A stretch of DNA of 64,000 nt from Chiridota heheva (lineage: Eukaryota > Echinodermata > Holothuroidea > Apodida > Chiridotidae). The notes below the pieces were generated by a model. The model made no database searches and was not told the origin of the DNA. It saw nothing but the letters and a program-made list of their open reading frames with translations. This document shows positions 1-64,000 of the stretch, one piece after another. Where the stretch lies: contig JAIGNY010002759.1 in assembly GCA_020152595.1 (NCBI GenBank), positions 577,001 through 641,000 of the forward strand. The letters run 5' to 3'. The position numbers and the translations under genes are program-made. Each line of letters begins with the position of its first letter. Positions within the stretch are counted from its first letter, which is position 1.

Positions 1-419
1 CAGAAGCTACTTACAGGCAGTAAATGACTAACAGAAGCTACTTACAATCAGTAAATGACTAACAGAAGCTACTTACAAGCAGTAAATGACTAACAGAAGC
101 TACTTACAAGCAGTAAATGACTAACAGAAGCTACTTACAATCAGTAAATGACTAACAGAAGCTACTTACAAGCAGTAAATGACTAACAGAAGCTACTTAC
201 CTGCAGTAAATGACTAACAGAAGCTACTTACCTGCAGTAAATGACTAACAGAAGCTACTTACATGCAGTAAATGACTAACAGAAGCTACTAACATGCAGT
301 AAATGACTAACAGAAGCTACTTAAATGCAGTAAATGACTAACAGAAGCTACTTACAATCAGTAAATGACTAACAGAAGCTACTTACAATCAGTAAATGAC
401 TAACAGAAGCTACTTACAG
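1..419. repeat. 31-bp minisatellite, about 13 copies
   Basis: Head-to-tail units built on CAGAAGCTACTTAC plus AGTAAATGACTAA with a variable 4-base core between them. It is cut by the left window edge, so its true length is unknown. Confidence 0.95.
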
Positions 420-2133
420 TACAAACATGCATCTAATCCTTTGATTGATGGCTACTAGCCCCATAAGTAAAGCTCTTTCTTTGTAACTTTTATTTCACCT
501 TCAACTTTTTTCTCCATCAAGCATATCCTTTTAACCTGTCCCCTATTTACTGCAGGTCTCGTGCACCCACCTCAATCTCAGATCTATTAATAAACAATCC
601 TTCCTTCAACATTATCTACTTCCTCTGCAACGACAACCTATTCCACCATATCTAATCTTCCTTTCTCTTCCCTTCTACACCTAACCTTACACACCCCTCT
701 CTCTCTTTTCACCTTAATTTTTCTCCCAAATTCACCCTATTTTCCCCCTTTTCTCCCTCTCAATCCTCCATCTCCTCTCTGCCCTAGCTCTTACACCTTA
801 ATTTTTTAACACTCTTTTGGCACATTTGACTTTAACTGTCGCGGTGCCGTTAAACATCAACAAACTAAATTAAACCATCAACTTTAAATTAAATTCAATA
901 TCTATCTTGCCTTTTCCTGACCTGACTTCTCTCTGTAAATATGCCTAAAGAATGAACTAGAGTTGACTTACAATATAGAAGTATGCAATGCCATCTGATC
1001 AAATGTATTATGGGTCGGAATAAGTGCTTTTTATTTGAGAAAGATCAGCAATTTGGATCATATAGAGTTATTTCCGTGACATCTTGTGCTCTAAATGCTA
1101 AAAAACTAATCAATTACCATCAGACAGTGATAATAATTGGTTTGTGGAAAACAGCTCTTCAAGTGGTTGTTTTTCTGAAGTCTCTCTGATCAATGCAATG
1201 ATTAACCTATGAATATGAAAACCGATATGAAAATCTAAATAGAAAATTTGTTAATAAATATTTGTTTACTGCTGAATGAATAATAAGAAATTTTGAGTAG
1301 TATGTTTGATTGTATTGCTCATCACTATTGTATATGTTGAATGGGTTTCATTGTGTATTACAGGGTTCAAATATCTCACTGTTCCGCTATTCCGAGAATA
1401 GTAAATTTTCATGCAGAAAAAGTGAATTTTCAAACATTACTGTTCTGGTGGAACAGTGTTCTTTCACAAGAATATGGCTTCATTGACCATTAACTGGATT
1501 TCTGCTCAAAAATAAATGCATGTTGTCAAACAAGATTATCATTAAAAAAAAAAAAAAATTCTCACAAAGTTTCAATAAGAAAAAATCATTTCCCTACCTA
1601 GTTGCCTGCACTGTCAACACAAGTATTCATGAAATTTGTCCTGTTGTCGACAAAAAGTTGGAACAGTGAAATCTGATTTGGGACAGTATTATTTGAGAAA
1701 CAGTAGCAAAAAAATTAAATTATGAAACCTAATATTATAAAAGATTGAAATAAACTTGGACCAAATCAAACAATCATTTTTTGGAGATAAATATTGGCTT
1801 ACTGCCATTTAATGAAAAATTCAATTAGCAAGTGTGAAAACTCCACAAAATGAAAGAGAGACCAATCGCATCGGAGGTTCTGTCTTTTCAACAATGTGAT
1901 TAGCCAATAAACGTAATAGCCTATACATATGATTAGCAAAGTGTTAACCTGTTGTGCATATAGTGTATTGATCTCGCTCTTATGTCTGTATATGTGTCAT
2001 TGTATATATTATGAACAATTAAAGTAAAGTTGGATTAAATAAAAAGATAAAACATGAATAATTATGGCTTACTGTCCTTTAATCAAAAACAACAAACAAG
2101 CATAAAAACTCTATGAAAAAGAAAAACATCACA
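420..2133. other. AT-rich non-coding region; LINE 3' tail near 540-890
   Basis: A pyrimidine-rich stretch (about 540-800) ends in GGCACATTTGAC...GCCGTTAAACA at 812-870. The same tail recurs near 34773 and 38966, so it is probably the 3' end of the RNase H-bearing LINE. The rest, including a poly(A) near 1545, shows no gene I can recognise. Confidence 0.5.
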
Positions 2134-2254
2134 TCATAAAACATGCAGGTTTGTTTGTTTATAAATCAGGCTTTGTTCCAGAGATAACAATAATTGACTG
2201 AAGTGCAGTAGCACAGACGTATACTCTATTAGAAAAACAAAAGTTAAATCTATA

Positions 2255-2500
2255 TTTGCACCATGAAGGCACATCAGGCCAATGCTTATCCTCAGTTTCC
2301 TTTGCGTATGCAGATGAGAGTACATGACTCCCCTGGACAGAACACCAGTCCATCGCAGTTTAAACCATACCCAGCAGTGCTGATCATTTTGCAATTCATA
2401 GACTAGAACAAGTATAGTAAAGTGTCTTGCTCAAGGCCGCACAATGTAGCGCTTGTGACAGGAGTCTAACTGTCGAACCAGCGTGACAAGAATCTTGCCA
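2255..2500 (+). repeat. Dispersed repeat family C, copy 1
   Basis: Shares the blocks CAGATGAGAGTACATGACTC, CAGCAGTGCTG, and AGTGTCTTGCTCAAGG with copies at 49060 and 61285. The element has a mixed, non-coding composition. It resembles the widespread SINE-like or tail repeats of marine invertebrates, but the family is not named here. Confidence 0.75.
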
Positions 2501-2854
2501 GCCTGTATTTGGATGTGAGGTTAGGAGCTACAATCACCGACAAAATTATTTGGCACTCTTTTTTTCTCCCTACTACCCCTCTTTAATGCTGGTAAAAGTT
2601 TTAAATAAAGTTCTTAGCATCTTCATTTTTAAAGCGGTAATTATGCCAACATTTAAGCGGGGGGGCCGGAAAAAAGGTGCCAATTATTTTGTTGCTGTTT
2701 GTAGATGCTTAGAACCAAAACAATAACAATGGAAAAGTTACAAGAAAAGATATGCCAGGAATTACAGTACTTCAAAATCAACTTTCAAATGACCAAATAA
2801 CAAAATAAAATACTTTTACTACATCTTTGTTTTTTACAACATCTTTATCTTCTG
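2501..2854. other. Unassigned AT-rich spacer
   Basis: No gene or repeat recognised; a poly(G) of 7 lies near 2659. Confidence 0.5.
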
Positions 2855-3992
2855 CTCTTAGGGCTTCAATGCCCAACGAAAGTATTTGCTCTTAGGGCTT
2901 CAATGCCCACGAAAGTTTTTGCTCTTAGGGCTTCAATGCCCACGAAAGTATTTGCTCTTAGGGCTTCAATGTCCACAAAAGTTTTTGCTCTTAGGGCTTC
3001 AATGTCCACAAAAGTTTTTGCTCTTAGGGCTTCAATGCCCACGAAAGTATTTGCTCTTAGGGCTTCAATGCCCACGAACGTTTTTGCTCTTAGGGCTTCA
3101 ATGCCCACAAAAGTATTTGCTCTTAGGGCTTCAATGCCCACAAAAGTATCTGCTCTTAGGGCTTCAATGCCCACAAAAGTATTTGCTCTGAGGGCTTCAA
3201 TGCCCACAAAAGTATCTGCTCTTAGGGCTTCAATGCCCACAAAAGTATTTGCTCTGAGGGCTTCAATGCCCACGAAAGTGTCTGCTCTTAGGGCTTCAAT
3301 GCCCACAAAAGTATCTGCTCTTAGGGCTTCAATGCCCACAAAAGTATCTGCTCTTAGGGCTTCAATGCCCACAAAAGTATTTGCTCTGAGGGCTTCAATG
3401 CCCACAAAAGTATTTGCTCTGAGGGCTTCAATGCCCACAAAAGTTTTTGCTCTTAGGGCTTCAATGCCCACGAAAGTATTTGCTCTTAGGGCTTCAATGC
3501 CCACGAAAGTTTTTGCTCTTAGGGCTTTAATGCCCACAAAAGTATCTGCTCTTAGGGCTTCAATGCCCACGAAAGTGTCTGCTCTTAGGGCTTCAATGCC
3601 CACGAAAGTATCTGCTCTTAGGGCTTTAATGCCCACAAAAGTATCTGCTCTTAGGGCTCAATGCCCACTTAAATGCTTAGGGCTTCAATGCCCAGTAAAA
3701 GTATCTGCTCTTAGGGCTTTAATGCCCACAAAAGTATCTGCCTTTCAATGCCCACGAAAGTGTCTGCCTCAGGGCTTCAATGCCCATAACAGTATCTGCT
3801 CTTAGGGTTTCAATGCCCAGAAAGTATCTTATTTTCTGCTCTTAGGGCTTCAATGCCCACGAAAGTATCTTATTTTCTGCTCTTGAAGCTTCAATGCCCA
3901 CGAAAGTATCTTATGTTCTGCTCTTAGGGCTTCAGTGCCCACGAAAGTATCTTATTTTCTGCTAGGGCTTCAGTGCCCACGAAAGTATCTTG
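2855..3992. repeat. 33-bp minisatellite, about 33 units
   Basis: Units contain GGGCTTCAATGCCCAC plus AAAGTATTTGCTCTTA. The 33-bp period is a multiple of three, so three long frames stay open (11-residue repeats on both strands). Toward the right end (3720-3990) units degrade and lengthen to about 42 bp. GGGC...GCCC in each unit is a small inverted repeat. Confidence 0.97.
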
Positions 3993-5945
3993 AAAATTGC
4001 ATACTTATATATTCTTTGTAATTAAGTCTCAAGTGTTCCTTGATGTGTTCCTTGATGTGTTCCTTGCAATAAAACTAATCAAACTGATTCATTGACTGCA
4101 AAAATCGCTATTCTGAGGTTTGACGAGATAAAAATGAAACGATACAATTAAATACCAACTTCATCATAAAGTAAAGTTCCTCTGGCTATAAAAGGATGAA
4201 TAGATTAACTAGCGAGCCAGAACTTTTAATATCACCAAGTGGCCTCCCTCTATACGAATGTGGCATCACGCCTTGTGACTGACCAATTGTCTGTCTTTAC
4301 TGGAAGGGTAGATTGTTGGTTAAAGTAAATCTGACCCACACTAATAATAGTTCAACTAGCATTTTATATTAAAACAAATATATTTTTTTTCTTTAGTTTA
4401 TCCCAGAATATTAAATATTACACAACATAACAAATCCTATGAATTCCCTTTTTTTGTTTCAAAAATACTTTTACAAGTTCCTGTGTTTCCCTTGACTGAA
4501 TTGTTGTTTTAAGAATCTACTTTGCTCCTAACATTTACCAAATAAACACATGGTTCTTACTATTTATACCCTTCTCTTCATGATCCTTAGTCTGCCTTTT
4601 ATTGACTGTCATGAAATTATGTGCTTAACTTAAATATTTATTTCCAATTTCATCAAAGTTGCAAAGTCAAACTTTAAAACAAAAACATTCTTTACCACAG
4701 TTTTTATACATATATAAATCTTAAAACTTTGAATATGTGAAAGTAACGAAATGAAACTTACATGACTAGACTTTCTTGAATACTTATACCACTCGGATAA
4801 CACCTTGAGTTTCACACCCATGCCTGTGTGTCTCCAGGAGGTGATGCAATCCTCGTTACTGCGAAACTCAAAACTTTACATGAATAACTACTATACGTGT
4901 CACTGAATTTATTTGTTACTTTATTAGAAAGCTTGCTATACCCCTGGCTGCAATGAACATCAACCTTGCAAATTTATAAGTTCTTATCCAAGACAGTAGA
5001 AAGTCCATGTAGTTAAGCTATAATAATTAACAAAGTACAGTTGGTGTGTCCGGTCAGAAAGTATGGAAACAAATGTTTAAACCCTTCTCTTTGACGCCCT
5101 CAGATTAATCAAGTTTAACATTCTCAACCTAACAATTAGAGACACAAACCCACAGATTTCTCTCATCTATTATGATGCAAACATATATCATAAACACTAT
5201 ACCCACCTTGGGATGCTTCAAAATCATTCTGTGATATTTTATTTTAATTAATACAAATATAAATTACTTAATATATTAATCGTATAGGGGCGGCCATCTT
5301 GTACACCCGCCCTCAAAGAAGTGACTACAAGTGACGTTGTGTTCCTGCATGCATGCAAACAGATCTAGGCCTATGCACCTTTACCAGAGTACATTCTTGA
5401 GGGAGTTGTTTTGTGAAAGTTAAGACAAGATTTTATTAGTTAGCGAGAAAGTTTAAGAAATTATGTCGGAATGGCAGTCATGGCTGTATAAATTGATGTT
5501 TTGGGACTTGTTCTTTAGTCAGTAGTTATTATCCCCCGTTGGTAACATTAGGCCTAAACTGATCAAACCTATTACATTAAGCCTACGGTAATAAACTAGA
5601 CTAATGTGGGCCTACTGCAAGAGAATTCCAATGAAGTGATTTTGAAATAAGAGCCAAGAAAACAATTGTATTATCCTTGCGGAAAGAAAAATATAATCTT
5701 CAATATAAAGCAAAGAAACTTGAAATCAATAATCAATTGCGCTTCTAAAGCTCGTGAAAACTGTGAAACAGTTCACACTTGAATCCTACTCATCGTTATT
5801 CAGTGTTGTCTGTTCGTGAAAGTACTATTGTCAATGTCAATACCAACGATTGTATTATTTTGTAACCTGGTCAAAATTTATTCTTTTTTATGATAAAGCT
5901 ATACTTTTTGGGCAGAATTAGGTTAAAACTTTACATTTTGGACAA
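3993..5945. other. Non-coding AT-rich region
   Basis: No exon with credible splice sites and homology, no recognised transposon. Short simple direct repeats occur near 4030-4065. Confidence 0.5.
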
Positions 5946-6082
5946 AATTATATTATATTATATTATATTATATTATATTATATTATATTATATTATATTA
6001 TATTATATTATATTATATTATATTATATTATATTATATTATATTATATCATATTATATTATATTATATTATATCATATTATG
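5946..6082. repeat. (TATTA)n microsatellite
   Basis: About 27 pentanucleotide units, with a few C interruptions near the right end. Confidence 0.97.
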
Positions 6083-6227
6083 GTAAAACATTGAATTTAA
6101 GGGCGCTTATTTTTTCGTTATGGAAATAAAAACCCTATAATTATTTCATGGCAACAAAATAATGGAACTGATTCTAAAACGTCACTTCTGGACCTAAAAA
6201 TCGGAAGTTTGAAAATGTATCGAACAA

Positions 6228-6968
6228 TATGGCGGTGACCTTCATAGGGCGGTGACCTTCATAGGGCGGCGACCTCCATAGGGCAGCATAGGGTGGCAAC
6301 TTCCCCCATAGGGGGCGACCTCCATAGGGCAGCGACCCCCATAGGGCGGCGACCTCCATATGGCGGCAACTTCCATAGGGCCGCCACCTCCTTAGGGCGG
6401 CCACCTCCATAGGGCCGCCACCTCCATAGGGCGGCCACCTCCATAGGGCGGCGACCCCAGCGACCTCCATAGGGCGGCGACCTCTATAGGGCGTCGACCT
6501 CCATAGGGTGGCGACCTCCATAGGCGGCGACTTCCATAGGGCGGCGACCTCCATAGGGCGGCAACTTCCATAGGGCGGCCACCTCCATAGGGCCGCCACC
6601 TCCATAGGGCCGCCACCTCCATAGGGCGGCCACCCCAGTGACCCCCATAGGGCGGCGACCTCTATAGGGGGCGATCTCCACAGGCACGACCTCCATAGGG
6701 CGGCGACTCATAGGGGCGATCTCCAGGCATCGACATAGGGCGGCGACCTCTATAGGGCGGCGACCTCCATAGGGCGGCGACCTGCATAGGGCGGCGACCT
6801 TCATAGGGCGGCGACCTCCATAAGGCGGCGACCATCATAGGGCGGCGACCCCTAAAGGGCGGCGACCCCCATAGGGCGGCGACCCCCATAGGGCGGCGAC
6901 CCCTATAGGGCCTCAACCTCCTTAGGGCGGCGACCTCCTTAGGGCCTCAACCTTCTTAGGGCCTCAAC
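6228..6968. repeat. 18-bp GC-rich minisatellite, about 40 units
   Basis: Units of the GCGGCGACCTCCATAGGG type. It is much richer in CpG than the flanks. The 18-bp period gives open frames in several phases on the minus strand; these are not genes. Confidence 0.96.
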
Positions 6969-8222
6969 CTTTGAAATAAAGTTTGGAAACTGGTTGATTT
7001 TTGTGGGAAACGGTGTTGTTGTTTGAAATCTTCATACATTTTTACCCAAATAGAATCCAATTCATTCTGTGGGTTTGTGTCTCCTTGAACAATTATTTGG
7101 CTCGCGATGTCCACTTTACTTTACATAACAATGCACTTGAGCCATACTTTCAGAGCTTACTGCGATGACTTGCTACAATATGGCCAAGGGTGAAGATCTA
7201 GGTCGGATTGAAATAACTTACATTGTCTGGATATTTGACGTGACACCTGGTACCTTTGTATACGAGCATGACTCCCTAAAGGCATATTCCCTTGAAAATT
7301 GTCATTTTGGTATATATAAGATAAGAGGACTATTAAAGAAACAAATTGGTGAAGAAAGAGTTATCGCATTTTAAAGATTCAATAAATGTGTTGAAAAGTG
7401 ACCTTGCAGTGTAAAGCGTAATGTCATTGCAAATCCACGACCTATGTCTATATATTTCTTTAAAATTGATTAATTGCCTCTTTCGAAGATATTGGAAACA
7501 TTTTGTGTTTCATTATTGAGATGGGGTATAACATGCACTTTACAAAAACATGCTTTGCCTATGGTATGTGCCTCATTAATCATGTAAATCATTACGCCCA
7601 ATCCTCGCTACGAATTTTCTTTTTTTTCACCCGCAAGAACCTCCAATTCAGTCGGTATGAAAATTAGATACTTCAGTGATTTATGCATCATTTATGACAC
7701 TCCTAATCATCTACACAATTGAACTTATTGTGAAGAACCAGCTATTGTGCATAGGTTACTGCAAGGCCAAGTAATGTGGGGCCAAGAATTCAAGAATTTT
7801 TAAAAGGATGTTTTCATCAGTGAGTTATAAACACTCTGGTGAGTTTAGGTGCAATAGACTAAAAAATTATTGCCAGAGTTATTTATCATGTGGAAAGAAA
7901 ACAATTTTTCATTTGATAGAAATATTAAAGAATCTTGAATCTGCATTTATGACATACTTTTCAGTGCAAGGTCACTTTTTAACACTGGTGAAATCTTTGA
8001 AATGCAATATCTTTATAATAACATATCAACATTGTTTTTACACCAACTTGTTTCGCTAGTAGTGTGAAAATTCCGGGAATATTCCCTGAGCCACTGGGTT
8101 ACTACACCTCTAATGTTTCAGTTATGCGCTATTAGAAATGTCATGGATTCAATTCCTGCATGTACATTACTCAGAAGTCTTTGTGCATTTTGTTGAGATA
8201 TTATTTTTAGAATTTGTAAGAT
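6969..8222. other. Non-coding region with a partial foldback-MITE arm at about 7308-7375
   Basis: At 7308-7375 the sequence resembles one arm of the foldback MITE family (GAGGAC, AAGAAACAAA, TTGGTGAAGAA). Elsewhere nothing is recognised. Confidence 0.45.
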
Positions 8223-8803
8223 TTAAAGGATTAGTTCAGGGGTCAAGCAAGTTGATCTTATAGGAAATATCTTCAAAACAAAAATGGAAGGTCAAGATGA
8301 AAGATCTTCAAAAGAAACAAAGTGGTGAAGAAAACATTCAAACATCTTATTTTGTAAGTTTGGTATCAGTCTAGAAACAACTGGAATCAGATCCCTTAAA
8401 GTCTTTATGTATTCTTTGATATTTTGCCCTGCAATTTTGTGGCTTAAAAACCATGGGATATGTCAAAAAAGTAATAAAGCTTGAATCTACTGTAGTAAGG
8501 GTATTTATAATATACCTCCTGAAAAAAGTTTGAGGAAAAATAATTTGAATAGTACGAAATTTAGATATATTTTCTTTAAAATACATTAACAATTGTTAAG
8601 AATGTGCGGATAAAGATGCCAACTTTTCATAGTAGACTTACTACACCAGCCGTTTTTACACAGAAAAGACAGATTTTAGCTTTAATATCTCCTTAACGGA
8701 ATAAGTTTTTTTGAACGCATTCTTCACCATTTTGTTTCTTTTAAAGACCTCCTTTATGTAAGATAAACTTGCTTGACTACTCGCTTGATCACTGATCCTT
8801 TAA
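8223..8803. mobile_element. Foldback MITE family, copy 1
   Basis: Begins TTAAAGGATTAGTTCAG and ends with the diverged inverse, TGATCCTTTAA. The two halves are long inverted repeats, sharing AAAGAAACAAA.TGGTGAAGAA on the left and its complement on the right. TTAA at both ends suggests a TTAA (or TA) target. Confidence 0.82.
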
Positions 8804-8933
8804 TGGTAGTGCATGAATATATATTTCCACAATTCTATATAACTGTAAATACACATGCTGCTGTAAATACACAAGTGTCAAAAGAATATTTGTCAGTGAA
8901 TATTTCAATTTGATAATTTCCATTTTTTTCCAG

Positions 8934-63185
<54,252 letters not shown>

Positions 63186-64000
63186 GTAAGCCATCTAAAG
63201 CTCTTCATTAGTTGGATATCTTAAATGATTGAAAGATTCTTTTTCACATCCTGCTTTACTCTTTAGGGCTCTCCCTACAAACAAAAATTAATATCACATT
63301 TCACAATTTCATTTGACTGTTTTATTCAATTTTCACCCTCAGCTTTGGTTAGATTTGAGGACAACCACTCCTGTTGGGTTCTGCCTGCTGGGATTGCTCA
63401 GCAATTGATGGCGGTAGAAAATACTTTTGACAATTTTTGTCAAAATATCAGTCTATTATACACTTGTTAGCAACAAACTTAAACTAAAGATTGGGAGTCA
63501 ACATGTAATAATCGTTACCTGTTAGCAACCCTCCACAATTCCTGTCGCCATGGCGATGAAAACCTAAATCTTGGCGACCAAAAAATTATGATTTCAATCG
63601 CCAGAGAAATAACACCTTATGTCTCACCTGGCGACCAAGATAAAAGTTTCATTGAGTAATAGTTAATGTACTGAAAATATTTCGGTAGCATGAAGTATCT
63701 TTATTGTTTACAGCCCCAAAATTACTGGCAATCCTAATCCCGATTTTTTACACAGTAACTTTGTCCCCATCCCCATGGCTCCGATACAATATGTACGGTA
63801 TCATATCACTGAGCAACAGTATGGGAAATGATCATATATTGTTTGCTTTGTCAAACAGTCTTACTAACTTTCGATGATTGTTTTGTGCATTTTTGAAATT
63901 AAAAAGAGTTGTCATTAAAGTATAAAGGTAAATTATTCATGCAGAAAAACTGTCTGGGGAAGAGGGGTTTTTTCATTCAAAATTATTATCTAAAACAGTA
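63186..64000 (+). other. Start of the intron after exon 19, to the window end
   Basis: No further CEP162 exon was recognised. A block at 63540-63640 with GCGAC/GTCGCC words is slightly GC-richer but unassigned. Confidence 0.5.

Noticed and set aside
1374-1400. Possible upstream CEP162 exon after ATTACAG
   Set aside because: No plausible donor and no similarity to the expected N-terminal region.
2866-3805. Long open frames on both strands (11-residue repeats)
   Set aside because: They are the product of a 33-bp tandem array; open in several frames, no homology, no splice or start context.

Overview
The window looks like nuclear DNA of a marine invertebrate, most likely a deuterostome such as an echinoderm or hemichordate. 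This is inferred from the AT-rich introns, the many tandem arrays, CR1/L2-like retroelement tails ending in ATT-type microsatellites, and a vertebrate-alignable ciliary gene. The species cannot be fixed from the sequence.

The only recognisable host gene is a large plus-strand gene, 8934 to 63185, that runs off the 3' end of the window. It is an orthologue of CEP162 (KIAA1009/QN1), the centriole distal-end and axoneme protein that promotes transition-zone assembly. I reconstruct 19 internal exons, about 3.49 kb of coding sequence or about 1,160 codons. They are joined by 18 introns whose phases agree across all junctions if exons 3, 5 and 17 are handled as noted. The order matches vertebrate CEP162: an acidic, disordered N-terminal half (exons 1-6), then continuous coiled coil (exons 7-19) with the YAENQELLDKD, AADAKKIQDLERQ and HPNSLPAL blocks. 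The first ~250 codons and the last ~80 lie outside the window or were not found. One intron uses a GC donor. Exon 3 has a clear apparent -1 frameshift; exons 5 and 17 have possible ones that a weak downstream acceptor could also explain.

The introns hold most of the structure. Tandem arrays cover roughly 30% of the window. The largest are a 6.1-kb satellite of 41-bp units with higher-order periodicity (14.5-20.6 kb), a 3.6-kb array of 56-bp units (29.0-32.7 kb), a 2.3-kb C-rich array (35.2-37.5 kb) and a 1.3-kb array of 45-bp units (43.0-44.3 kb). Several arrays abut splice sites. Arrays with periods of 33 or 45 bp give long but spurious open frames on both strands.

Interspersed elements include a foldback MITE family (at least five copies, one carrying a nested retroposon with target-site duplication), ~1-kb TTAA-flanked piggyBac-like elements in inverted orientation around exons 4-6, short TTAA mini-elements, hAT-like elements (one with a perfect 8-bp duplication), a ~490-bp TIR family, a ~1.9-kb TIR element, fragments of an RNase H-bearing LINE and of a CR1/L2-like LINE, and several unnamed dispersed repeats.

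No bacterial-type genes, CRISPR arrays, rRNAs or convincing tRNA genes were seen. Gene and family assignments are from reading the sequence and recalled knowledge of the families; no database search was run.
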